Assembly: GCF_001425575.1 (NCBI RefSeq) | Contig: NZ_LMRD01000007.1 | Coordinates: 124,001 to 188,000 of the forward strand | DNA from: Aurantimonas sp. Leaf443 | GTDB taxonomy: Bacteria > Pseudomonadota > Alphaproteobacteria > Rhizobiales > Rhizobiaceae | Direction of reading: 5' to 3' | Length of the DNA: 64,000 nucleotides | Shown here: in pieces, positions 16,988-29,294 of the stretch | Position numbering within the stretch: the first letter of the stretch is position 1 | Layout: every line of letters begins with the position of its first letter | The notes under the pieces: model-generated | Seen by the model: the letters and a program-made list of their open reading frames with translations, nothing else | What the model was told of the DNA's origin: nothing | Databases searched by the model: none | Translations under genes and position numbers: made by a program

Positions 16988-17851
16988 TCAGGCGGGGCGC
17001 TTCTTGAGATAGGCGAACCAGTAGGCGAAGCCGATCAGCGCGCCGCCGATCGTGTTGCCGATCGTCACGAAGAGGAGGTTCTTCAGGAAGCCGAAGAAGG
17101 TCAGCGCCGGGAAGGCGTCGGCATTGGTCTGGATGCCGGCCCAGAATTCGGGGGCCGCGAACCATTTCACCATCAGCGCCATCGGGACGAGCGACATGTT
17201 GGCGACGGAATGTTCGAGCCCGGCGGCGACGAAAGCGGCGATGGGGCCGGCCAGCGCCAGGATCTTGCCGGGCACCGAGCGCGCGGCCTGCGTGACCCAG
17301 ACGGCGAGGCAGACGAGCATGTTGGCGAGGATGCCGGCCGAGATCAGCGCGACGACGCCCTTCTCCACCTTGCCCTCGGCCGCCTTGAGGAGCGACAGGC
17401 CGACGGCGCCCTCGCCCGGCAGATGGCCGCCGGCCAGGATGAAGAGAATCGCGACGAAGAGCGCGCCGAGGAGGTTGCCGGCATAGACGACGCCCCAGAA
17501 GCGCCACATCGTCGCCGAGTCCAGCGTCTCGCGGATGCGGTTGATGACGAGCATCGTGTCGCCGGTGAAGAGTTCGGCGCCCGCCACGATGACGAGGACG
17601 AGGCCGACCGAGAAGCCGAGACCCGCGGCGAGATGCTGGGGGCCGGAGAAGCCCGTCTCTCCGGCGCTGACGACCGCATAGAGGATCGACCCGAAGGCGA
17701 TATAGGCACCGGCCAGAAGCGCCAGCAGGAAGACGTCCTCGGTCGGCTTCTTCACCTTGGCGGTGAGATAGTCGAGCGCGATCTTCGCGGCCTCCGGCGG
17801 GCTCGCATCCTGTACGGCGACCGTCGCCTCCTTCGCCTTGTCCTCGCTCAT
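16988..17851 (-). CDS. Formate/nitrite transporter (FNT) family channel
   Basis: 287 residues with six predicted transmembrane segments. The family signatures GAELFTGDTMLV (near residues 92-103) and GLEHSVANM (near 211-219) form the omega loop and pore elements of FNT pentamers, which move formate, nitrite or related small anions. A hydrophilic N-terminus of about 40 residues precedes the first helix. The substrate cannot be told from neighbours: the DeoR regulator follows and pyruvate carboxylase lies upstream. It probably has its own promoter because 144 bp and a large hairpin separate it from pyc. Confidence 0.88.
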   Translation of the reverse strand: MSEDKAKEATVAVQDASPPEAAKIALDYLTAKVKKPTEDVFLLALLAGAYIAFGSILYAVVSAGETGFSGPQHLAAGLGFSVGLVLVIVAGAELFTGDTMLVINRIRETLDSATMWRFWGVVYAGNLLGALFVAILFILAGGHLPGEGAVGLSLLKAAEGKVEKGVVALISAGILANMLVCLAVWVTQAARSVPGKILALAGPIAAFVAAGLEHSVANMSLVPMALMVKWFAAPEFWAGIQTNADAFPALTFFGFLKNLLFVTIGNTIGGALIGFAYWFAYLKKRPA

Positions 17852-17950
17852 GCGCCGCGGTCTCCTTCGGCCGGCAGAACGCGGCCAGGCGGCGCGACAG
17901 GGGCCGCGCCATGCGGCTAGATGGCGCCGGGACGAAGCGCGGGAAGAGCG

Positions 17951-17990
17951 GGGCGGGGTCCGGTCGGCAACGGTTCGAGCGGCCCCGCCC
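17951..17990 (-). terminator. Long GC hairpin after pyc
   Basis: GGGCGGGG and CCCCGCCC (with flanking CCG/CGG pairs) form a stem around a loop of about 20 nt, 6 nt past the pyc stop. No clear T-run follows, so it may stabilise the mRNA end or terminate inefficiently. Confidence 0.4.
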
Positions 17991-17995
17991 GGGCT

Positions 17996-21454
<3,459 letters not shown>

Positions 21455-21879
21455 ACTCTTAAACTCCCCTCACCCTCCCGCACGCGCTGAAGGCGACCCG
21501 CGGACCTGCGGCATGATTGCGGCAGGACTGGACGCTTCGCAAGTGCGAAGGCAGCGAAGGGGATCGTAAGGGCTCGCCCCGATCCCGCGCGCCGTTGCGC
21601 GGCAAGCGCCGGACGCGAAAAAGGGCAGCGAGGGGGAGCTGCCCTTTTCCGTCTGCGCGCGATCGAGGGGGAGATCGCTTGGGGTGCCCGAATAATGGAG
21701 GTGCGAAGGAGAAGTTCCGCAAGGGGACGAAAAAGTCCCGTTTCCTCCAATCATTCGAAAAGGCCGTGGCCAAGAACCGCTCGCCCCGCCCTCGCAAGCG
21801 AGGCCCCTTTCGGGTTAGCGTTCGGCTTCGGATCCACGGCGGCCGGCCTGAGAGCGGCGGCGACACGCGGAGAATGGCG
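21455..21879. other. 425-bp divergent region with several hairpins
   Basis: This should hold the pyc promoter and that of the phosphatase-like gene. Unexpectedly, it also contains a strong terminator-like hairpin in its middle (21619-21648), a GGGAC/GTCCC hairpin at 21724-21739, and a CCTCG/CGAGG hairpin near 21792-21805. No protein-coding frame with recognisable content was found. A short untranslated RNA or an attenuator is possible. Confidence 0.5.
21619..21648. terminator. Bidirectional terminator-like hairpin between two divergent genes
   Basis: AAAAGGGCAGC pairs perfectly with GCTGCCCTTTT (11 bp, loop of 8), giving a T-run on either strand. Neither flanking gene ends here, so it would end a transcript that starts within this intergenic region. 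Confidence 0.7.
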
Positions 21880-22497
21880 ATGGACAAGGCCTTCATGACG
21901 TTCGGAAGCGGCGAGACGCAGGCTCGGGGCTGGCCGTGCCGCATCAAGGTGGCCGGGCAGTCGGAGGCGCGCAGGTTCCAGAAGGACTGGGCGCCGACCC
22001 ATGTGATCTCCATCGTCTCGCCCGGCATGCCGTATCGGGGCCCTTCGGGCCTGGAGGCGGACCGCCATCTGATCCTCACCTTCGAGGACGACAAGGGGCC
22101 GCTGGAGCCGGGCGGCGTGCGGCTCGACGACGTGGAGGCGGCGCTGCGCTTGGCGGCTGGGCTTCCCGCCGAGGCCGCCCTCCTCGTCCACTCGCTGCAG
22201 GGCGTCAATCGCGGTCCGGCCGTCGCGCTCGGCCTTCTCGCCGCGCAGATCGGCCCCGTCGCGGCGGCCGCGGCCTTGACGCCCGCCTGCACCCAGGGCT
22301 GCAATCCCTCGCCCCGCGTGGTCGAACTGTTCGACACGGTGCTCGGCCAGGGCGGCGCGCTGACGGAGGCCTGCGCCAAGCGTTTCGGCGGCGGGCTGAA
22401 GACGCTGCGTCGCCGCGGCGCCCAGGAGGAGGAGCGCTTCGGCGGCGTCTTCGATCTCGGCTCCGGCGAGGACGAGCGGGCGCTCGCCGCCGAATAG
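21880..22497 (+). CDS. Tyrosine-phosphatase-like protein with Cys-to-Ser catalytic loop (predicted pseudophosphatase)
   Basis: 205 residues. The fold matches the tyrosine phosphatase-like family of rhizobia: a THVISIVSPG strand, then HLILTFEDD, then the phosphate-loop position. That loop reads HSLQGVNRGP where active members have H-C-X5-R-S/T. Ser105 replaces the nucleophilic Cys, Arg111 is kept, and Gly replaces the following Ser/Thr. TCG at this codon is clear in the sequence. Hydrolysis by the usual thiol mechanism should be lost while phosphate binding may remain. The ATG at 21880 is preferred to the one at 21874 because of its GGAG spacing of 7 nt. The C-terminus (from 175) is charged and probably flexible. 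Confidence 0.75.
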   Translation: MDKAFMTFGSGETQARGWPCRIKVAGQSEARRFQKDWAPTHVISIVSPGMPYRGPSGLEADRHLILTFEDDKGPLEPGGVRLDDVEAALRLAAGLPAEAALLVHSLQGVNRGPAVALGLLAAQIGPVAAAAALTPACTQGCNPSPRVVELFDTVLGQGGALTEACAKRFGGGLKTLRRRGAQEEERFGGVFDLGSGEDERALAAE

Positions 22498-22525
22498 ACG
22501 GCGGCGCCCGGCAGGCCTCGCGTCC

Positions 22526-25240
22526 TCAGCGCAGCCCGCTCGCCATCATGGCGACGGGAAGCGTCGCGAGGACCTCGGACAGATCCAGGCGGCCCGCCGC
22601 CCCCTTGAGCGCGGCGCCGGTGAGCGCGTCGACGAAGTCCAGACCGGCGAGTTCCTCGGGAAGGATCAGCGCCGTGCCCGCCCAGCGCTCGGGCGCGATG
22701 GCGATGTCCTCGGCGCCGTCGAGAAGGGCGAGAGACAGGCGCGGCGCCACCACGATCGCCGCCCGGCCGTCCTCGTCGGTGCGCGCGAAGGCGACGACAT
22801 GCTCGGCGAGCGGACCCTCGCAGGCGAGCGGCAGATAGGCGCCGTGCGTGAAGAGCGCCGGCGCCCGGCCGCGCAGGGCGAGGCCCGCAACCGTGAGCCG
22901 GGCCTTGATGCGCCCCGAGCGCCAGTCGGACAGAAGCTTCGGCCAGTCCGCCTTGCCGGCCGCGATATCTGCGAGGGCCGCGAAGTCCACGGTCCGGCGG
23001 TTGTCGGGATCGACGAGGCTGAAATCGTAGAATTCGGTGCCCTGGTAGATGTCCGGCACGCCGGGCGCGGCGAGCTTGATCGCGGTCTGCGACAGGGAGT
23101 TCAGCGCCCCGGCGGCCACGAAGGGCTGGGCCGTCGTCCAGAAGGTCTGCAGGAAATCGCCCGAGGCCTCCGCGTCGAGCGCGGCCGCGACGAAGTCGCG
23201 CAGCGCCGTCTCGTAGGGCTCGGAGGGCGAGGTCCAGCTCGTCCAGCGCTTGGCCTCGCGCACGGCCTTTTCCATGAAGGTCTGCAGGCGCTCGCCGATC
23301 GCCTTGGCGGCCGCCCCGTCGCGCGGATCGAAATCGGCCGGCAGGACGCCGAGGAGCGACTGGTAGAAGCCCCATTCGATCGCCGGGTCCGGCGAGGAGA
23401 GGCCGGGCTCGATCTCCTTGCGGAACGGGGCGAGCCGCGCCGCGAAGTCCTCGACGAGCGCGCTCCAGCGCTCCGGCGCCTCGGAGATCGTGTAGAGACG
23501 CGCGCGGGCGTCCTCCGAGCGCTTGGTGTCGTGCGTGGTGGAGGCGAGAAGCCCTTCGGGCTGGTCCTCGCAGCGGATGCGCATCGCCTCGTGGAAGGCC
23601 TCGGTATCGGCGCCGTAATGGTCGGGCTCGCCGCCGACTTCGTTGAGGGCGATCAGGCGGTTGTAGCGGTAGAAGACCGTGTCCTCCACGGCCTTCGCCA
23701 TCACCGCGCCCGTCGTCTGCTGCAGGCGGCGCGTGAAGTTCAGGGCGCCCGCGATCTCCGGCCCGCTTTCGAAGTCGAGCTTCACCAGGCGGCCGATGAA
23801 GCGGATCGGCTCGTCGGCCTCCACCTCGCGGCTCGTGCAGGCGAGATCCACCGCGTCGTCGATGATCGCCACGTCCCGGCGCGGCACGCCCTCGACCGAG
23901 ACATAGGTGCGGTAGACCGGCAGCGCGGCGGCCACTTCCACGATGGAGCGGCGGATCGTGTCGCGGCCGAGGTCGCGGGTGGACAGACCCTTCTCGGCCA
24001 CAGCCATGGCCTCGTTGGTGAGATAGGCGAGTTCGCCGGCCAGATTATGCTGGAAGATCGTGCGCTTCTGGACGCGGATCATCGCGCGCAGGTCCTCGTC
24101 CTCGCCGAGGAAGTCGCGATAGGCCTGCGTCATCGCCTCCTCCCTGGAAGCGTCGACATAGAGGCCCGACAGGGCGGTGATGAACTCGTAGCCCGTCGTG
24201 CCCTCGATCTCCCAGGACTGGCGCAGCCGCTCGTCGCCGGTGAGGATCTTCTCCACATGGACGCTCGGCGAGCGGCGCACGGAGAGGAAGGCGGCCTTCA
24301 GCTGGTCGAGATAGCCCTTCGGGTCGGCGAGCCCGTCGACATGGTCGATGCGGATGCCGTCGAGGCGCCGTTCGCGGGCCAGGCGCAGGATCGTCTCGTG
24401 CGAGCGGGCGAAGACCCGGCGCAGCTCCTGGCGAACCCCGATGAGGTCGGCGATCTCGAAGAAGCGGCGATAGGTCAGCCGCTCGCGCGCCGTGCGCCAC
24501 CAGGCGAGGCGCCAGGCCTGCGCCTCGTGCAGATCGTGCAGGAGCTGCCTGTCGGCGTTGATCGTCGTCACGGCCGCGCGGAACGGCGCGGTGAAGCTCT
24601 CGTCGGCCAGGTGCTCGTCGAAGCCGGCCCACAGTTCCTCCGTCTCGGAGGGCGAGGCGACGGCGAAGCGGCGCACCAGACGGTCGCGTTCGGGATGATC
24701 GATGAGGCTGAACACATGGCCGTAGGTGCGCGGATCGATGGGCAGGCCGTAGCCGGCCGCGTCGAAGCGCAGCTGCCGGTTCTCCTCGTCGAAGATCACC
24801 GACAGGTCGCCCGCCTCCAGAGCCTCGCCATAGGGCCGTCCGAGCACCGGCACGAGGATCTTGCCGGCCTCCCAGGAGATGTCGAAGATCTGCGCGTGCC
24901 GGCTGTCGGCGCCCCAGCGCAGCACGTCCTCCCACCAGTCGTTCTTCGGCGAGACGCCCATGTGGTTGGGCACGAAGTCGAGGATCAGCCCGAGATCGCG
25001 GCTCGACAGCGCGTCGCTCATCGCCGTGAACCCGTCCGCGCCGCCGAGATCGGCCTCGAAGGCGTTGTAGTCGGTCACGTCGTAGCCGTGGGTGGAGCCC
25101 GGCGAGGCGGAGAAGATGGGCGAGGCGTAGAGATGGCTGACGCCGAGGTCGGCGAGATAGGGGGCGAGGCCCTCGGCGGTAGCGAAGGTCGTGCCTTCGC
25201 GGAACTGCAGGCGGTAGGTCGCGACGAGGGGTCGGCTCAT
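22526..25240 (-). CDS. treY: Malto-oligosyltrehalose synthase TreY
   Basis: 904 residues. GH13 enzyme that isomerises the reducing-end alpha-1,4 bond of malto-oligosaccharides to the alpha,alpha-1,1 bond of trehalose. Signatures: YRLQFREGTTF at the N-terminus, HGYDVTDY, DFVPNHMG, and the nucleophile Asp299 in DGIRIDHVDGL. The C-terminal LAAPGVPDIYQGTEFYDFSLVDPDNRR block is characteristic of TreY. The ATG overlaps the malQ stop in an ATGA, so translation is probably coupled. The frame extends far upstream over malQ, but that part is non-coding. Last gene of the treZ-malQ-treY operon and convergent with the pseudophosphatase gene. Confidence 0.95.
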   Translation of the reverse strand: MSRPLVATYRLQFREGTTFATAEGLAPYLADLGVSHLYASPIFSASPGSTHGYDVTDYNAFEADLGGADGFTAMSDALSSRDLGLILDFVPNHMGVSPKNDWWEDVLRWGADSRHAQIFDISWEAGKILVPVLGRPYGEALEAGDLSVIFDEENRQLRFDAAGYGLPIDPRTYGHVFSLIDHPERDRLVRRFAVASPSETEELWAGFDEHLADESFTAPFRAAVTTINADRQLLHDLHEAQAWRLAWWRTARERLTYRRFFEIADLIGVRQELRRVFARSHETILRLARERRLDGIRIDHVDGLADPKGYLDQLKAAFLSVRRSPSVHVEKILTGDERLRQSWEIEGTTGYEFITALSGLYVDASREEAMTQAYRDFLGEDEDLRAMIRVQKRTIFQHNLAGELAYLTNEAMAVAEKGLSTRDLGRDTIRRSIVEVAAALPVYRTYVSVEGVPRRDVAIIDDAVDLACTSREVEADEPIRFIGRLVKLDFESGPEIAGALNFTRRLQQTTGAVMAKAVEDTVFYRYNRLIALNEVGGEPDHYGADTEAFHEAMRIRCEDQPEGLLASTTHDTKRSEDARARLYTISEAPERWSALVEDFAARLAPFRKEIEPGLSSPDPAIEWGFYQSLLGVLPADFDPRDGAAAKAIGERLQTFMEKAVREAKRWTSWTSPSEPYETALRDFVAAALDAEASGDFLQTFWTTAQPFVAAGALNSLSQTAIKLAAPGVPDIYQGTEFYDFSLVDPDNRRTVDFAALADIAAGKADWPKLLSDWRSGRIKARLTVAGLALRGRAPALFTHGAYLPLACEGPLAEHVVAFARTDEDGRAAIVVAPRLSLALLDGAEDIAIAPERWAGTALILPEELAGLDFVDALTGAALKGAAGRLDLSEVLATLPVAMMASGLR

Positions 25241-27099
25241 GCGGGGTTCGGCCTTTCGTGGCGCAGGGCGGCCGCGATGGCGGCAAAGCGGGGGTCGGTC
25301 GGCAGGTCGTCCAGCGTCACGGCGGAGCGCACGCGCCAGTTCGGATACTGGTCCGTGGTGCCCGGCAGGTTCGGCTGCGCCTCGGCGCCCACCATGTCCT
25401 CGAGCTGCACGGAGACGAGCATGGAGGGCGTGCGGGCGACGAAGCGGTGCACGGCCTCGGCGATGTCCTGCGGCATCTCGCCCGGCAGTTCGTCCTCGCC
25501 GGAGGCGAGCCGATCGTAGTGCTCGGGCAGGACGCTCGCCTCCTTCAGCGCGATGATGAGCGCCGTGCGGTCGCGCGCGCGCTCGGCGAGATCGCGCCGG
25601 GTGGCGGTCTCGTCCTGCGTCCCCGTCTCGGCGCGCAGCTTGACGTCGAGCCCCTTCCACCAGCCCGCGAGCGTGGCGAGGTCGTGGGTGGAGACGCAGG
25701 CGAGCGAGAGCGGCGGATAGGCCTCGGGCGGCAGGAAGGCCGGACCGTTGTGCCGCTCGAAATAGACGACGCGGTAGGAGAGGATGTTGGCCGTCTCCAT
25801 CGCGTGGCGGAAGCCCGGCGGCACGGTGCCGAGATCCTCGCCGATGACGAGGCAGCTGTTGCGCCGCGAGGCGTCCGCCACCGCGCCGACCATGCCGGCG
25901 AGCGAATACCGGACATAGCCGCCGCCGGAGGATTTCGCCGTCTCCGGGATCCACCAGAGGCGGGCGAGCCCCATCGCATGGTCGATCCGGGCCGCGCCCG
26001 CATGGCGCGTCAGCGCGTCGAACGCGTCGCGCAGCGGCTTGTAGTCGCGCTCGGCCAGAACCTTGGGCGAGAGCGGGGCCAGGCCCCAGTCCTGGCCGGA
26101 GGAGTTGAACATGTCCGGCGGCGAGCCGACGCGGGCCGTACGCACGGTCAGCGACGGATCGGCCCAGGTCTCCGACCCGTCCGGCGAGACGCCGACGGCG
26201 AGATCGAGATAGAGGCCGATCGCCATGCCCGCCTCGCGGGCCCGCGTCTGCGCGGCGGCGAGCTGCCGGTCGGCCTCGAACTGCAGCCAGAGATGGAAGA
26301 GGATGCGCTCCTCGTTCTCGCGGGCGAAGGCGGAGACCTCGTCCCCCTGCCGGTCCTGCAGCCCTTCGGGCCAGGAATGCCAGCCGGCATGGCGCCCCTC
26401 GCCGACCTCGGCCTCCGAGATCGCCTCGAAGAGCGCGAAATCGGCCAGCGCCTCGCCGCCGTCCTTGCGGAAGGCGGCGAAGGCCTCCTCGCCGCCAAGG
26501 GACGCGCGCCGGGCCTCGAAGAGCCTGTCCAGAAGCGCCCGCTTCACCGCGCCGACGGCGCGGTAGTCGACGAGATCGCCCGAAAGCGCCGCGAAGAGCT
26601 CGGGCTTCTCCCGGCGCAGCGCCGCAATGGCCGCCTCGCCGCCGTCCAGAGCGTCGATGGCGAGATAGAGCGGATTCAGGAAGCGCCGGCTGGAGGGCGA
26701 ATAGGGGCTGTAGCGGCCGGGATCGGCGAAGAACAGGGCGTGCAGGGGATTCACGCCGACGAAGGACGCGCCTTCCCGGGCGGCGACGGCGGCGAGATCG
26801 GCGAGGTCCCGGAAGTCGCCGAGGCCGAGATTGCGCTCGGAGCGCAGCGCGTAGAGCTGGCACGAGACGCCCCAGAAGCGCCGGCCCTCCAGACTGGGCG
26901 GAAGCGCGCAGGCCTGTGACCCCGCCCCTTCGCTCTCGTCGAAGCCGCCGCGCTCCCCGCCGTCGGGATCGACGCCGAGGACCGTGAGCAGCGCGCGCTT
27001 GGCCGCGTCGTCGATGACCTGCCGCTCTCCCATCTCGGAGATGAAGGCGATCTGGATACCGTGGCTTTCCGCCAGCGCGTCGAGGGCGTCGTCACTCAC
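25237..27099 (-). CDS. malQ: 4-alpha-glucanotransferase (amylomaltase)
   Basis: 620 residues. GH77 enzyme that transfers maltodextrin segments between glucans. Family blocks: SLEGRRFWGVSCQLYALRS, a GDFRDLADL helix, the RYSPYSPSSRRFLNPLYL donor-site segment, the nucleophile Asp in AARIDHAMGL, and the acid/base Glu in VIGEDLGTVP. The start is GTG at 27099, preceded by GGAG at 8 nt and overlapping the treZ stop by 8 bp; the nearby ATG is out of frame. Placed between treZ and treY, it could lengthen or rework short maltodextrins into TreY substrates, a job often given to the debranching enzyme TreX in other operons. Confidence 0.95.
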   Translation of the reverse strand: MSDDALDALAESHGIQIAFISEMGERQVIDDAAKRALLTVLGVDPDGGERGGFDESEGAGSQACALPPSLEGRRFWGVSCQLYALRSERNLGLGDFRDLADLAAVAAREGASFVGVNPLHALFFADPGRYSPYSPSSRRFLNPLYLAIDALDGGEAAIAALRREKPELFAALSGDLVDYRAVGAVKRALLDRLFEARRASLGGEEAFAAFRKDGGEALADFALFEAISEAEVGEGRHAGWHSWPEGLQDRQGDEVSAFARENEERILFHLWLQFEADRQLAAAQTRAREAGMAIGLYLDLAVGVSPDGSETWADPSLTVRTARVGSPPDMFNSSGQDWGLAPLSPKVLAERDYKPLRDAFDALTRHAGAARIDHAMGLARLWWIPETAKSSGGGYVRYSLAGMVGAVADASRRNSCLVIGEDLGTVPPGFRHAMETANILSYRVVYFERHNGPAFLPPEAYPPLSLACVSTHDLATLAGWWKGLDVKLRAETGTQDETATRRDLAERARDRTALIIALKEASVLPEHYDRLASGEDELPGEMPQDIAEAVHRFVARTPSMLVSVQLEDMVGAEAQPNLPGTTDQYPNWRVRSAVTLDDLPTDPRFAAIAAALRHERPNPA

Positions 27100-28984
27100 C
27101 GGCCATCACTCCGAGGGCTTTGCGTTGTTCGAGACGGAAGACCACCGCGGGCCCGGGCAGCGAGCCCGACGTCATGATGTCCTCCACGCCCGAGGGAATG
27201 GCATGGACGAGGATGCCGGCCGAGAGGTCCGCCGCCATCAGGCTGGTCGGCAGGGCCCAGGGCTCGTCGTCGAGATTGGCGAAGAGGTTGAGGACATGCC
27301 CGTCCTTGAGCACCCATTCGACGGCGAAGGCGCGCGAGTTGTCGGACACGTGGTAGCTGCCGCAATGGGCGGGAATGTCGGCGAGGAGCGGCACGATCGT
27401 CTCGAAGCGCTTGCGCAGGAGCTTGCGCGTCGCCATCAGGCGGCGTCGCGCCACCGGCGTCTCGGTGCGCTTCCAGTCGATCTTGGAGTCGCGGAAGGTC
27501 GATTCGGCGTTCGGGTCGGGAATGAGTTCGCGCGCCTCCTTGTCGTGGAAGGCGGAGAATTTCTTGAACTCGTCGCGCCGGCCGTTGCGCACCGCGTCGG
27601 CGAGTTCGCCCTCGAAGTCGGTGAAGAAGCAGAAGGGCCGCGTGTCGCCGAACTCCTCGCCCTGGAACATCAGCGGGATCTGCGGGGAAAGGAGGAGGAT
27701 CGCCTGCAGGCATTCCACGGCGCGGCGCGAGGCGAGGTCGGTGAGGCGCTCGCCGAAGGCGCGGTTGCCGATCTGGTCGTGGTTCTGCAGGAAGTTGACG
27801 AAGGCGGTCGGCGGCAGATGGCCGGACGGATGGCCGACATCGCGGTCGCGGTGGTTCGAGAACTGGCCCTGGAAGACGAAGCCAGTCGCCAGGCAGCGCG
27901 CCATCTGCTCGACGCTGCGGCGGATATAGTCGCCGTAATAGCCCTCCTCCTCGTGCGTGGCGAGGACATGGGCGCAATGGTGGAAGTCGTCGTTCCACTC
28001 GCCGGAAACGAGAACCGGCTCGCCGGAGGCCTCGCGCTCGATGTGCCAGGTGATGTTGCGGTCGTCCTCGGTCGTCAGGTGGACGTGCCGGTCCGGAAAG
28101 GCGGCGCGCACGCGCTGGGCAAGTTCCTTCACCAGCGGCGGCTCGATCGTGTCCTTGATGGAATCGATTGCGTCGAGGCGCAGCCCGTCGATCCGGTATT
28201 CCTCCATCCAGTAGAGCGCGTTCTCGATCATGAAGTCGCGCACCGGCGCCTCGTCATAGGCGATGGCCGCGCCCCAGGGCGTGTGGATCTCGGGGTGGAA
28301 GAATTCCAGGGCGTAGGAGCCGATATAGTTCCCGTCGGGTCCGAAGTGGTTGTAGACGACGTCGAGGAAGACCATCAGCCCGCGTTCGTGGGCCGCGTCC
28401 ACGAAGCGCTTCAGCCCTTCCGCCCCGCCATAGACGGCATGCGGGCAGTAGAGGAGAACGCCGTCGTAGCCCCAGCCGCGGCTGCCGCCGAACTCGGCCA
28501 CGGGCAGGAGTTCGATCGCGGTCACGCCGATGTCGCGGAGATAGTCGAGCTTTCCGATCGCCGAATCGAACGTGCCCTCGGGCGTGAACGTGCCGACATG
28601 CATCTCGTAGAAGACGCATTCGACCCAGGGGCGCCCCTTCCAGTCGGCGGTGCGCCAGTCGTGGGCGCGCGGATCGACGAGCCGCGACAGGCCGTGCAGG
28701 TCGCCGAAGGTGGCCCGCGCCGCCGGATCGGGCACGACCATGCCGCCGTCGACGCGGAAGCCATAGCCCGACCCGACCGCGACCGCTCCGGTCTCGATCG
28801 ACCACCAGCCGCCCTCGCCCTTCTCCATCGCCTCGAAGGCCGAGACCGCGCCGTCCTGGCCGCCGACAGCGAGTTCGACGGCCTTTGCGCTCGGCGCCCA
28901 GAGCCGGAACGTCGCCCCGGCCTCCGAAAGCCGGGCGCCCCAGGACGTGTCGAAGGAAAATCCGCGCTCCGTCATCATATCCAT
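27092..28984 (-). CDS. treZ: Malto-oligosyltrehalose trehalohydrolase TreZ
   Basis: 630 residues. GH13 hydrolase that releases trehalose from the end made by TreY. An N-terminal carbohydrate-binding fold (about 8-95, GARLSEAGATFRLWAPSAKAV) is followed by the barrel with YEMHVGTF, DVVYNHFGP, the nucleophile Asp271 in [12 protein letters not shown] and the acid/base Glu306 in LTTEDDRN. FLQNHDQIGNRAFGERL is typical of TreZ. The start at 28984 has GGAAGG about 12 nt upstream; the nearby ATGs for M3 and M4 are also possible. First gene of the operon, so its promoter should lie in 28985-29294. Confidence 0.95.
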   Translation of the reverse strand: MDMMTERGFSFDTSWGARLSEAGATFRLWAPSAKAVELAVGGQDGAVSAFEAMEKGEGGWWSIETGAVAVGSGYGFRVDGGMVVPDPAARATFGDLHGLSRLVDPRAHDWRTADWKGRPWVECVFYEMHVGTFTPEGTFDSAIGKLDYLRDIGVTAIELLPVAEFGGSRGWGYDGVLLYCPHAVYGGAEGLKRFVDAAHERGLMVFLDVVYNHFGPDGNYIGSYALEFFHPEIHTPWGAAIAYDEAPVRDFMIENALYWMEEYRIDGLRLDAIDSIKDTIEPPLVKELAQRVRAAFPDRHVHLTTEDDRNITWHIEREASGEPVLVSGEWNDDFHHCAHVLATHEEEGYYGDYIRRSVEQMARCLATGFVFQGQFSNHRDRDVGHPSGHLPPTAFVNFLQNHDQIGNRAFGERLTDLASRRAVECLQAILLLSPQIPLMFQGEEFGDTRPFCFFTDFEGELADAVRNGRRDEFKKFSAFHDKEARELIPDPNAESTFRDSKIDWKRTETPVARRRLMATRKLLRKRFETIVPLLADIPAHCGSYHVSDNSRAFAVEWVLKDGHVLNLFANLDDEPWALPTSLMAADLSAGILVHAIPSGVEDIMTSGSLPGPAVVFRLEQRKALGVMAGE

Positions 28985-29294
28985 GCCCGTGCCCTATCCT
29001 TCCGAAGCCGCCCCGAAGGACCGGCCTGTACAACCGCCCTTCCCGATCGCCCCGCCCCGTGGGAAGCGTTGTCGCGATCGTGCCAGGGGATGGAGAGACG
29101 CACGGGCGAGAGATCGCGTTGCGGCCTGAAACGCCGCGCTCCGCATCATCCTTCCGCGAAAGGCGTCCCTTCCCTTCCAGGGGATAAGTGGAGCGCTCGC
29201 GCCGCCCCTCCAGCCTCGCCGCCCAGGGTTTTTGCATTGCCGCAACCGCGACGGGCCGAAAGGACGCCTGCCGCGGGGGATGCGCGAGGCCCGC
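28985..29294. other. 310-bp gap between the metallopeptidase and treZ
   Basis: Both flanking genes are on the minus strand, so this holds the metallopeptidase 3' end and presumably the treZ promoter. No convincing -35/-10 pair, hairpin with a T-run, or coding frame was seen. A partial sigma54-like match was examined and rejected. Confidence 0.5.

Noticed and set aside
21650-21879. tRNA or known small RNA in the pyc divergent region
   Set aside because: I could not fold a cloverleaf, and no known sRNA family sequence was recognised; only generic hairpins were seen.
25241-26863. N-terminal extension of treY over malQ
   Set aside because: The frame is open but low in complexity. TreY homology starts at the ATG at 25240, and malQ occupies this DNA in another frame with clear GH77 motifs.
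29080-29095. Sigma54-like promoter upstream of treZ (TGGCACG on the minus strand)
   Set aside because: The -24 element matches, but the bases at the -12 position (CGACA) lack the required GC and do not fit TTGCA.
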